This document shows, piece by piece, positions 1 through 10,857 of a stretch of 64,000 bases of DNA. The notes under the pieces are model-generated. The model saw only the letters and a list, made by a program, of their open reading frames with translations. It searched no databases and had not been told where the DNA came from. Origin of the DNA: Rhynchospora pubera (lineage: Eukaryota; Streptophyta; Magnoliopsida; Poales; Cyperaceae); contig CM051462.1 in NCBI GenBank assembly GCA_028095005.1, forward strand, positions 82,347,846 to 82,411,845, in the 5' to 3' direction. How positions within the stretch are numbered: position 1 is the stretch's first letter; every line of letters begins with the position of its first letter. The translations under genes and the position numbers were made by a program.

Positions 1-181
1 AATCAGAATTGAATGCTGCATTTGTTTTGGTTTCAATAGATGCTCAATCGACTGAAATTGACAAACCAGAAAATACCCAATTGAATTTAAGCAACTGGGA
101 GCATTAAATAAGATTTTTAGTTGTTATTTTAATTTTTTTCTATTAAAGTCCGCCCACACATTGGGTGGGCACTGCTGCTAG
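1..181. other. Unassigned flanking DNA
   Basis: AT-rich sequence before the first foldback element. I see no gene, repeat or regulatory signal that I can support. Confidence 0.5.
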
Positions 182-1519
182 TAGTACACTAATGTGCATA
201 TAGATCTTATGCACAGGATTTCTGTACCATCGGATTAGCTTTAATTTTCGTGCTGAGATTTATATCAAAGGTTGGGATTTAGGCGCTGGTGTGGTCCGAT
301 CTCTCCGTTATTTTAATTTTCTCCGTTGCTTCTCCGTCCTCGTCTCCATAATATGTCCTCAGTACCTCGGACCTTCTACTTCTCCATCGCAAATCGAATC
401 GGCCCGTCTCTTTCCTTCTTCTCGATCCGTCGCAAACCTAGGTCGACCTCTCACCTAGACCCACGCTCCTCTCTCTTGCCTCTCACTCGAACGGACCCCT
501 CTGAAGATCTGTCTCTGAACTCTCCCTTTGGTCCGTATCCACTACCTAGTCCACCTCTAGGTATCTTGACTCGCTAACAAACAAGGTCTCTCTCCATCTC
601 TCTAAATTACTTTAATTTCTTTCAATTTTGTATTTGTAGCTGACCTTAATTTTGTTTTATTCTGAAACTTACAATTTTAGTCTTGGATACATTAGTGTAT
701 TGTTCTTCGTCATGTAAAGCATAATTGGCTTTATTGTTCTTTATCAAGCAAGGTTAGTGAATCGTAGTTATTTTATTGTTCTGACGTTGCTGATATTACT
801 GCCTTTTCCCTATCTTAATTGAAAACTATTTATGTGCGTTTGTGTATAGATCCTTGTATCAAAAATTGGTATATAGAATAATTACGATAAAAAAAAGAAG
901 AATGATTTTGTATATAGATTTTATTATTCTGACATTGCTAATAATCACTTCCTTTGTATTTGATTTTCTTTTTAAATCCGACTTTACATAATAATTACAA
1001 TGAAAAAAAAATATTTAATAGGTGAGAATGTAGTTGGATGAACTGCTTACAGTTTGTACCAACTTTATTTGATGCAGGACAAAAGCACAGAGTAACATTG
1101 AATAAATGATTAAATAAAAATAACCATTTCATGTTCATTTCTTCTAATCTCACGGGGAAAAAAAAAGAGATTAATAGTAATACTAAAATTACAGGCAAAA
1201 CTAGATCAGAACACATCTAAGTTGTCAGATACTTATATTTTACAACTAATGGGTGGATTAGCATTTACATGTTTTTGACCCAAATCTAACTCCAACGTGT
1301 GAGATCTTCCTAGTGATGGCAACAATCCCAGTAGAGTTATGTTCATGCCCTTGTTTCTGCATGCATTACAAGTAAAAAAGCTTACAGTTGGTAAATGGTA
1401 CAAGATAAAAGATACCAAGCATTAAAACAGAAGTCAAAATATAGTCTAATCATACAAAATAATAGTCACAATGTAGTGACTCATGCATCCAAAAGTCACA
1501 ATATAGTTACAATTCAGTG

Positions 1520-1912
1520 CAAAGGTTTAAATATCGGTGATAGCGGCCGCTATATCGGCGCTATATCGGTGCCGAATGGTCAAACGCTACGCCGCTTCTG
1601 ATTTAGCGCCGTGTCCCGTAGCGCGCAGTATAGCGTTATTTATCGGCATTTAGCGGAAATTTTGCGGGCGTTTAGCGCTGATATAGCGTTTTCTGTGACT
1701 TAGGCGGCCCACAAAATAAAAAAAAGCCCAATTGGCCTGTACGAGTGTTACAAACTTACAATACGGAGACCATTTCTCTCTCAGTCCCAAATTATGTATC
1801 CAACATCATATCCGCTATGGTCCGATAGCGGCCGCTAAATTGCCGCTATCTGCTATCCGCTATGAGATTATCTTGTCCGCGACGAATCCGCTATCCGCTA
1901 TTTAAACCTTTG
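1520..1912. mobile_element. Non-autonomous hAT MITE (393 bp)
   Basis: The ends are CAAAGGTTTAAATA and its reverse complement TATTTAAACCTTTG. They are flanked by a perfect 8-bp direct repeat ATTCAGTG at 1512-1519 and 1913-1920, which is the hAT target-site signature. The interior is rich in variants of TAGCGGC and TATCCGC, including the palindrome GATAGCGGCCGCTA near 1540, so both subterminal regions can fold. There is no coding capacity. It sits inside the larger foldback element and is therefore younger. Confidence 0.88.
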
Positions 1913-2607
1913 ATTCAGTGGCTTCCTATGGATACATGTAGTGTCAGAATATTTTCCACAAAGAAAAAAGATCTGTACATGAGACATAACTAAGCATGTT
2001 TAGTGGCTGAACCTCTCATCAGTTCTACTATCCCCTTTAGGTACCAGTTTCCTTTACTGCAGCATGCAAGATGTTTGTAGTTTTGTACAAGTAAAGGTAT
2101 GTTAGAGTAATAGAGAGAACAAGGTAGCTTCTTATATCTTAACAGGTACAACAAGTTTTTACAAGATAGGTACATAGGTACAGGTACAAATAGGTATGTA
2201 CTTGCACTTTGCAAGATAGCTTTTATAAATTACAACATGTACTTGAATAGCTTCTTGAAATTTGCTTCTTGAGTAGCTTCTTATGTTTTATGCAAGATAG
2301 CTTTTTAAGATACAACAAATACAGGTACAAATAGAATTTGTACATCTTAGCTTTTATAATTGACATCATCCATTTGTATGCATAACAAATATAAAACAAA
2401 AACTATATTAATCTCTAATTGATGGTAATTTTTTGTGCTAAATAATTTTGATTTCCAACATTGAACGTCAGGGGTTAGGACAATACAACAGGAATTAACG
2501 TGCCATCTGACCTAGACCTAAATTGCGATATTTTGCAACATAAATTTGTGATGACATCCACAAGTTTAAAATAGAAATTGTGATTTTAAAACAAAAATTT
2601 GTAAATT

Positions 2608-2961
2608 TTAAGTGCGAGCATAGATGGAATCAAATAGGAAAAGTACCTTTATGAGGATTTGGTGAGTCTTGGTTTTCACGAGGATGGCATCAACTGATGC
2701 GAGCAAATAGAGGAGAGAGAGATGTTCGAGCAGAGAAAAGCTTTGGTGCTGCGATGGAGAGGAAGGAGGTGTTGATTGGAATTCCTCGATTGTGGGCGGA
2801 GGAGCTGATTGGTTGCTTCGAGAGGAGGCGGAGATTGTAAGGTTAGGGTTTGATTCGATTCGCGATGGAGAAGTAAAAGGTCTGAGGTGCTGAGGACATA
2901 TTACAGAGACGGGGACGGTGAAGCAACGGAGAAAATTAAAATAACGGAGAGATCGGACCAC
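2608..2961 (-). other. Possible captured first-exon fragment in the foldback element
   Basis: An open frame of 117 codons begins in the right inverted arm and runs into the element interior. The visible peptide is rich in Ser and Pro after a basic start, and the frame continues past AAG|GTACTT, which resembles a splice donor. I do not recognise the product. The left arm carries a related but different open frame (326-577, plus strand). This is either a relic of a host exon picked up by the transposon or a chance frame in GC-richer DNA. Confidence 0.25.
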
Positions 2962-3070
2962 ACCAGCGCCTAAATCCCAACCTTTGATCTAAATCTCAGC
3001 ACGAAAATTAAAGCTAATCCAATGGTACAGAAATCCTGTGCATAAGGTCTATATGCACATTAGTGTACTA

Positions 3071-4263
3071 TATCCATTCTCTATATATATATATACAACA
3101 TCAATAGATTTACTTAATGTAGGTAAGTTGCTTATAATTTAGGCAAACACAATGCATGCTTAAAATTTAATGCAATTACGTACAATACTATTTATGATTT
3201 AATAGTCCGAGCATAGCAATTTGAACGAACATATTATTAGTTCAATTTTTATCGGCATTAATTCAAATGGGATAATGAAACATCTCAAATTGCACAAAAT
3301 TTGTGACATTGTAAAATTTATTTTTAATAATTATTAATGTTATGTTTTATTTCTCAAATAAATTAAATTTTCATTATATTATTTTCATTTGTATGTACGT
3401 AGTAGGAATATGGAAATAGTTGACCAGAATTAAAAATTCGATAGAAAGCTATCATTCCTTTCCTAATCAATACATAACGAAATACATTAAAAAATCGTCT
3501 AATGTAAATTTAGTATTCGAGTACATGGATATTGACCACCTTATCTTATTTTAGGACGAATTCTCTTGCACATGAAGCTTATGCGGGAAATTACGAGCAA
3601 ACACATACTGAGGCCTGTAATATTCACCAATTTCGCATATATTTTTTAGGTGAATGAGTATTGATTTGTGAGGAAATACAGAAGCTGTCAACTCGATTAA
3701 GTATCTAGAATTTGATAATAATTAAGGTTCCTTGAATTATTCACGCTCTTTTAAAACAAAAGTATATCAATTATTTTATATATATGTTGTGGACCAAGTA
3801 GACTAAGTATCAATTGTTAATTAATTCATATGGAAGTACCAAGCTGTTTGATAGAAACATTTAATATTTCGTACGTCAACATGAGTATGTGTATACATTC
3901 TAATTAAAAATAAAGACCAAGGTTCAGTGAATTTAAACAATATTTAGGACAAACTATATTAAAATACAAAGAGACATTATGTGCTTTAATTATTTATGTG
4001 CGTACCACTTAATTAGGCCACGAGCTCTTTGCTGACATGACCAAGCCTTGGAGGAAGCTGCCAGCGTAGGAGAAACAATTAATTAATTACTCTTACCTAA
4101 ACCTGACAAAGTATATTCATCCAAGTTCCACGTTGACTAAAAAAGAAAAATGCACTTTCATCTAGAATATCCCTACAGAAAATGAGAAAAATAAATAACG
4201 AATACATTTATTTTTTTAATCGAATTGGAGAAGATTATGTTGTAAGAAAGTACGTACAAAAGG
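3071..4263. other. AT-rich upstream region of the first NDA gene
   Basis: About 1.2 kb of AT-rich sequence with no convincing open frame or repeat. Its downstream end carries the TATA-like element of the NDA gene. I see nothing else to annotate. Confidence 0.5.
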
Positions 4264-4273
4264 TCTATATAAC
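4264..4273 (+). promoter_or_regulatory. TATA-like box of the first NDA gene
   Basis: TCTATATAAC lies about 340 bp upstream of the ATG and about 95 bp upstream of a likely leader-intron donor. The leader that follows is non-coding. The transcription start is inferred, not seen. Confidence 0.5.
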
Positions 4274-4366
4274 TAGATCCCATGTCCTTGCACTTGAAGC
4301 CAACAAGCAACAGAGAAGTTCTGAAGTTAACTCTCTGCAACTCACAGAGAGTCTTCTTCAAGATCA

Positions 4367-4554
4367 GTAAGTTCTCTTTAAGATGATTTTATCTTTCCAT
4401 TTGATCTTTTGGGTATTGTATACTATAGACTGAATTAAATCTCAAAAGTAGAACTTCGTTTTGTGTAATTTTGATGCGTACTTACATTAAACAGGTATTA
4501 ATTGAAGGCTTTTCATTACTAATAGCATATCCCTCTCTTTTCTCTATAATGCAG
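4367..4554 (+). other. Probable 5'-UTR intron of the first NDA gene
   Basis: The donor GTAAGT follows AAGATCA at 4366, and the acceptor TAATGCAG ends at 4554, leaving a second leader exon from 4555 to the ATG at 4607. The second NDA gene has an equivalent acceptor (ATAATTGCAG ending at 33530) 60 bp before its ATG, which supports a shared leader intron. Confidence 0.55.
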
Positions 4555-4606
4555 CCAATAAGATTTGAACAACTCTCTTGTCAGAATAAGCATACTTCTT
4601 CCAAAG

Positions 4607-7194
4607 ATGGCATTCTCAAGAATTGCAAGAGGCTCTTCTCTTTCACAATCCATTACCAAACTGACATCCGAAACCGCGATTGTTTCTCAAATAATTCCCC
4701 CCAACTCCCCTGCCATTGCCAGAAGTGCACAAAATCTTCGACATTTTAACCTTTTAACAAATTCCAAGAACACTGCCATACTTTTCGGCAGCACATTCCA
4801 ATCAAGGGGAATAAGAAACACCCCACAAATTGAATCCCCCTCGGCCATGCCAGCCCTGGATTATACCAATTCTGAATTTGACGCAGATGAGCTACCAGGG
4901 TTGGGTCCTACAAAGAAGTTTGACAAACCACGAGTTGTTGTGCTTGGTACTGGTTGGGGCGCGTGTCGATTTTTGAAGGACATAAATACAAAATATTATG
5001 ATGTGGTGTGTATATCCCCAAGAAATCACATGGTTTTCACCCCTTTGTTAGCTTCGACTTGTGTTGGTACGCTCGAGTTTCGGTCTGTGGCTGAACCTGT
5101 TAATCGGATACAGACTGCGCTAGCACAGTCACCTGGGTCTCACTTTTTCCTTGCCAATTGTACCAATGTTGATACTGATAAGCATGAGGTAATTGTTAAA
5201 CTGTTAATTATTTCTTTTTCATTGTTTGAACAAACTGGAAGTTTTCATTAAGAACTGCTTAGTTATTTGTTTTCAATTTTTAATTATTTGAATTTGTGTT
5301 AGGTGTATTGCGAGGCAGTTTCAAGTGAGGGGTTGCCTTATGAACCATATGAATTCAAGGTAGCCTATGACAAATTAGTAATTGCGGTTGGCGCTCAGCC
5401 AATGACATTCAACATAAAAGGAGTATATGAGTATGCAACATTCTTGCGCGAAGTGTACCATGCAAAACAGATACGAAGGAAGCTCCTCTTGAATCTTATG
5501 CTCTCTGAACAGCCAGGTATATTTCTTAAAGCCCCTCCCACTATCGATTAATTGTATCATCTCTTGTTGAAAATTGGGAAACCATAATTTGTATATTCTG
5601 TTATTAATTGAAATTTGAGCTAACAGAGAAAATAATCATTTGTAATTTATGTAGGCATATCGATAGAAGAGAAAAGACGTCTATTGCACTGCGTTGTGGT
5701 CGGTGGAGGCCCAACGGGGGTTGAGTTTACTGGCGAGTTGAGTGATTTTATCATGCGTGATGTGCGCGAAAAATACCCACATGTTAAAGAGCATATCAAG
5801 ATTATTCTTATTGAGGTACATATTTATTTCTCTCTTGCATTCCTTTTATTTCAACAATATATATTTTGGTTATTGTATGTGATATATATATAACTTAATT
5901 TATTTCAAAATGATTCGTCTGTAATACAGGGAAACGAGTTGTTGGCACCATTTACCCCAAAACTAAGGCAATATGCGACAAACCACTTGACCAAGGTAAT
6001 CACTTTCACTTGTACTTGAATTACATTTTTTGTTACCTTTTCGTTGTGGAAGTCTGATAGTTGGCATCTTGTCTTATTCATTCAAGTAAGCATTTTCTTT
6101 TCCTGAAGCAGTCTGGTGTTAGCATCATGAAAGGGATAGTGAAGGAGGTGCAAGAAGAGAAAATACTGTTAAAAGATGGGACCGAAGTACCGTACGGTTT
6201 ATTGGTATGGTCCACTGGTGTGGGCCCATCTGATTTTGTAAACGACCTCCAACTCCCCAAATCTCGTGGAAGGTTTGTTTTATTGCTGAAAAATAAGCAA
6301 AGAGAAATTTATTTGATAAATTAATAAAATTTTCCAAATTCACAAGGCTTTTCAAGATGATCTAATTGTAAATTCTTTGTGATTAATGTAGGGTTGGAGT
6401 AGATGAGTGGCTACGTGTACCTTCTGTAGATGATGTATTTGCACTTGGAGATTGTGCCGGTTACCTCGAACAAACTGGTAAACAAGTTCTTCCTGCTCTT
6501 GCTCAGGTTCGTTGCTTTCATGTTCTGTACTAGCATTTCTCTGACAATTTTTTTTTTTCAAAAATGATAAGGTGAATCATTTACCTATTCATATATAAAT
6601 CGAACTTCCAATACAAAAACCATTTTCAATTTTCTGAGTATACAACTAAAATATGCTTACTGAAATGAATTGAAATTCATAGGTGGCTGAGAGACAGGGA
6701 AAGTACCTAGCCACTGTGTTTGAAACAATGGCAAAACAGCGTGCTGGAAAAGCAAACCGTGCCAATGATGCCGACTTAGGAAAACAATTTGAGTACCACC
6801 ATTTGGGCAGCATGGCCTCCGTAGGTCGCTACAAGGCCTTAGTTGATCTCAGACAAAATAAAGTACGTTTAATATATATGTTCTTCTTAAGTTTCTAATC
6901 ATTCAATTCAGTTGAGATCTAATTAACTAATACCCATGGAGAGATCAGAAATACATTCTGATAATCATTCCAGTATAACTAGAAAATAGAAAGTGATAGT
7001 ATAAATTCATAATGACTTATTGGCTAATATTGTAGGATTCCGACGGAATATCTCACGCGGGATTCCTGAGCTGGATGATGTGGCGCACCGCATATCTGGC
7101 ACGTACCGTCAGCTGGAGGAATAGAATCAATGTGGCCACCAATTGGGGCACTACTCTTCTTTTTGGAAGAGATAATTCTAAGATCGATGCCTGA
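4607..7194 (+). CDS. NDA: Internal alternative NAD(P)H dehydrogenase, NDA type (mitochondrial)
   Basis: This is a type II NAD(P)H:ubiquinone oxidoreductase, a single-subunit, non-proton-pumping, rotenone-insensitive enzyme on the matrix side of the inner mitochondrial membrane. Exons: 4607-5188, 5303-5516, 5655-5815, 5930-5995, 6112-6272, 6392-6506, 6683-6862, 7036-7194, giving 545 aa in frame. The N-terminus is Ser/Arg-rich and presequence-like. The first dinucleotide fold has VVLGTGWGAC (about 111-120), the FAD site. The second has VVVGGGPTGVEF (about 278-289), the NAD(P)H site, whose second strand ends in Glu, as in NADH-preferring enzymes. The C-terminal WRNR and FGRDNSKI blocks are conserved. 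There is no EF-hand insertion, which separates it from NDB enzymes. An upstream in-frame ATG at 4565 is rejected because the paralogue starts at the 4607 equivalent. The protein ends SKIDA, so a C-terminal SKI/SRI-like tripeptide is not terminal. Confidence 0.95.
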
Positions 7195-7569
7195 AGCTGA
7201 TATAAAACCGAAAGATTTATAAGAGAATTAGGTGCTCCAAATTATACTATTGTATCATTCCAATGTATGTAGTGTATTTTGATCACTTTAAGATCGAGTT
7301 TGCACATGACAAAAATAAATTTAGTCCTGTCCGAGTGTTTTACGCGCATGTATCATGATTTAATTGTTTCTTCTTGAGATTAAAGACGCTGTATATGTTT
7401 AGTTTGAGCGAATGAAGGATACTTCTTTTTGTTGTTTGGAGATGGGTTTCAAATATGCGTCATCATCAATACAAAAATCAATCTTTAATTATAATCTTGA
7501 TAGACACGATTCTCGAAGAGACTTATTGTAAAATAATATTTTTAATTTTATGCAATTCTGCAGATATAT
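7195..7569 (+). other. 3' flank of the first NDA gene
   Basis: A T-rich region expected to hold the 3' UTR. No other feature is visible before the CACTA terminus. Confidence 0.5.
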
Positions 7570-8296
7570 CACTACACCAAAAAGGGGGTTTTAGCAACAG
7601 TTTTATTCCAAGGAAGTTTGGGTTTCTTGCTAATTGTATACTATTACAAGACCGCTAATTAAGATTAATTGTCCTGTTGCTAGGATATAGACTATTGCAA
7701 CATAGGTTGCAAGACTAATATTTCAGGCGCCGAACTGCTTTAATATTTTGATAAAATTATCGGGCGCCAAACATTTGGACAGAAGTTTTTTTTTTAATTG
7801 TGGCGCCAAAAGTGGTTAGCCAATCATTTCCATACCAATAAACGGAACGAATTGGTTCATCAAAAAAAAAAAAACGGAACGAATTTATACCTAAACAATA
7901 TTTAAGAAAGAGATAAACAAATAAGTAAAATAACTTCCCACCAAGCAAATAACTTCCACTAATTAAGTAACTTCCCATCCACACTAAGTAAACAACCTTC
8001 CACAACCCGTCTCATTAATTAACTGTATGCCCAAATCCATCCCACCACATTTCGTTATTTTACATCTCTGTGTCTAAATTTCACCAATTCCATCGGATAA
8101 TACTGCTAACTTTTTTAAAGAATATCTTCTTGGGTACTGGCGTTGCCTCATCTAACTAATTTTCTCTTTCTATTATCAAATTTTATATATTTCCCTTACT
8201 GATTCAAATGAAATGGATGTTGCCAATGGGCATTGACTAAGGGATTCCGAATGTGTGAACTGAATATTAATCTTGGTTGTCACTTCTCAAATTGTG

Positions 8297-8490
8297 GCAC
8301 AGTATGGCTGATTTGGCCTTTGTTTCTATTATACTTTTTATTTTGAGTATGGCTGATTTGTCCCTTACTTGTTTCTATTATACTTTCTATTTTACTGATT
8401 TGGCACAGTATGGCTGATTTGGCCTTTGTTTCTATTATACTTTTTATTTTGAGTGTGGCACAGTATGACAGTATGGCTGATTTGTCCCTT
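8297..8490. repeat. Short imperfect direct repeats (TATGGCTGATTTG units)
   Basis: The block containing TATGGCTGATTTG followed by TTTCTATTATACTTT recurs three or four times with small gaps. It lies just upstream of the TnpA-like gene, where CACTA subterminal repeats are common. A role as transposase-binding repeats is inference. Confidence 0.6.
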
Positions 8491-8600
8491 ACTTTTTATT
8501 TCTCTCATTTATTAATTAATTAATTAATATTTGATTTATTTTGAGTTGCCATTATATAATACAATTTATTTTAATTCATTTGAAACAATATTTAGGATCA

Positions 8601-10857
8601 ATGACTAGAAAGAGAAGAATTCAAACTCAAGAAACCAACGAGGAATATCAATTAGACTCTGATGATCAAGCAAACACAATTGTCAATGTGGAAACTGAAG
8701 TACAATCTGAGGGTATTGATATTATCGAAGGTACATTTTCTCACTCTTAAATATCCTATTAATTAGAAATTTAGAACTATAATTCATCTTATTGATTAAA
8801 CTAGATTCCGTGTTTATTATTGTTATTTTAGAAATAACATATATAATAGTAACCAGTCAGTCTGTGCAACCATATATGATACAATGTACTAATATATATA
8901 AATTTTAATCATAAATAAAGACGATCAGGTCGTACGCAGACGAGGCAAGACTCTTCTTGGCGATATTTGGGCACTACCACCTGGACATAGAGTGGTTGTT
9001 AAAAGAAATAGTCTTAATCAACCAATAGGAGAGGAAGCGGGCTTATTAGGTCAATTTTTGGGGACCCTGGCCAGAAATGGGAAAGTATGTAGCTTGGGTC
9101 ATACATCTTGGAATCTTCTCAAGAAAGTTTCTAAGGAAAATATTCTGAGCATAATAAAGGTATGCGTTAATATTGCTTTTAATCTTTTATAAAGTTATAA
9201 TGATTAAAGTAATAATTATTGTCATATTGGATTTCTTTTTAGGCAAAATTTTATTACAACTCTAAATTGAACGATTGGATTCTACGATCATTGAACAACA
9301 AGTGGTCACAATATAAGTCCTATCTGAAGAGTATTTACTTTCGAGAGAATGCCCGTCCAGATGAACTAATAAAAAATGTGCCCGAAGGTGTTATCGAAGA
9401 CCAATGGATCAGTTTAGTTAATTATTGGGTATCTTCAAAAGCACAGGTGAGCCATTTTAAGTTACTGTAATTAATTGTTTATTTTTCTTTTTTATGTTTT
9501 GAATAATCACAAAAATATTATATGAGATGTAGGCTGCCAGTGAAAGAAACAGACGAGCTATAGGGCTTTGGTGAAATTTGCTCATACATCAGGGACAAAG
9601 AGTTTTGCCCGTCGTGCACATGAGATGGTAGTCTTAATCTACAACTTCTATTGCAAATACTAAATAAATAAATAAAATAACAATAATAAAAAATCCATTT
9701 GGTAAATTCATGAACGGTGCCTATAGCTTTCCTATGTTTTGTGCAAATTCTTCATCCTGTTGTGTTAATTTGCTATATTGTATTTAACCAATTCTATTTA
9801 CAATTAGTTTTTGAAGAGGTTCTGGTAATCTTGTACCAGTTCTTGTAATATAGGAAGTATGTATTCTGTTGTTTAATATTTTTGCATTTAACATCTTCTC
9901 TTGTAAAATACAGAAAATGAAAAACAAAAAACAAGAAGAACCGGGCAGAGCTAAAGTTTATCTAGAAACTCACAAGCGGAAGGATGGTACTTATGTGGAT
10001 GAAGAAATCGCGGTAAGTGATGACACTAGTCTTAATAGTTAACTTCTTCCTTACATATTCCTCTCCTTGGTTTAAAGAGTACATGGTACCTACGGATTCT
10101 TTCTTTTTATAAATAATGGAAATGTGTTTGGCCGTGAAAAATCAAAATGATGGTCCACTTACAATATACCCATGAGTATTGACACAGACCAGTCAAGTTT
10201 AGATCAGCCAAATGAAAGAAACATATTTTGTACTTGACAAATTAATGTGAATCATATGTTGCAATAGTGAGCAAACAAAACCTGTGTATGCTTTTAAAAT
10301 TCTGCTGTTTACTTCACTAACGTTGTTATTCACTTATGCTAAACTTTATTCTAAACATGCAGCGGACCATTGAGAAGTGTATTGGTGAACAATCAGACTC
10401 GGCCAATAATATAGAAGGGAGAGTTGGTTGGGAGGGAGATGTTTTATCCCAAGTTCTTGGTCCAGATACTAACGGAAATGTGCGAGGAGTAGGACTACTT
10501 CCAACATCAAAAAAAGTATTTGCTCCGTCGGGCCGTTTACAAGGTATAGAAATGACGACAATGGATGAGAATATGTTGTTAGTCCAAGTTCGCCAATTAA
10601 ATGAGAAATTAGTGGACATGCAGAAAAAAATAGAGGATTTGAATAGTATAGTGGAGCAGATGAAGGGCGAGATAAATTATATGAAATATGGTGCATCAGC
10701 TCAAACACCTCAAGGTTACTGAAATCCCTTTCTTTCTTTCAGAAGTAGCAAAATTATAGAACTTATAATATTGCGCTAATACTTTCCAAATTTTGCAGGT
10801 GGATTCCTTGATTTGCTACTTACAGGAGATGCTGGTGGATCAATCCCTAACTTTTAG
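8601..10857 (+). pseudogene. TnpA-like protein of CACTA element (Ptta/En/Spm family), frameshifted
   Basis: Deduced exons: 8601-8730, 8921-9159, 9243-9446, 9533-9627, 9914-10012, 10363-10714, 10799-10857. The product resembles the plant Transposase_24 (Ptta/En/Spm) family, DNA-binding partners of the CACTA transposase. Visible hallmarks are LGDIWALPPGHRVVV, the Trp-rich segment DQWISLVNYW and, after the break, HTSGTKSFARRAHEM. The C-terminal part has a heptad-like helix (VRQLNEKLVDMQKKIEDL) suited to dimerisation. In exon 4 the frame is lost after NRRAI by a one-base deletion: the total exon length is one short of a multiple of three and the next in-frame codon set ends at TGA. Ending the last coding exon at 10714 rather than at the TGA near 10722 gives a better C-terminus. 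It lies about 5 kb upstream of tnp2 on the same strand. Confidence 0.85.

Larger units (their letters stand above)
182..3070. mobile_element. Foldback element with 219-bp inverted ends, possible gene-capture type
   Basis: The left arm (182-400) and right arm (2852-3070) are inverted copies of each other at high identity, starting with TAGTACACTAATGTGCATAT on each outer side. Both arms run inward into GC-richer, exon-like sequence and then diverge completely at about 400 and 2852. The 2.4-kb interior is mostly AT-rich and carries a nested hAT MITE. I could not find a convincing target-site duplication: the left flank reads GCTGCTAG and the right flank TATCCATT. The superfamily is therefore open. 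Mutator-like or Pack-MULE is my guess because of the long inverted ends and the exon-like inner sequence. No transposase is encoded. Confidence 0.7.

Noticed and set aside
4565..4606. Upstream in-frame ATG for the first NDA gene
   Set aside because: The paralogue lacks this extension and aligns from the ATG at 4607; the extra 14 codons are probably leader.
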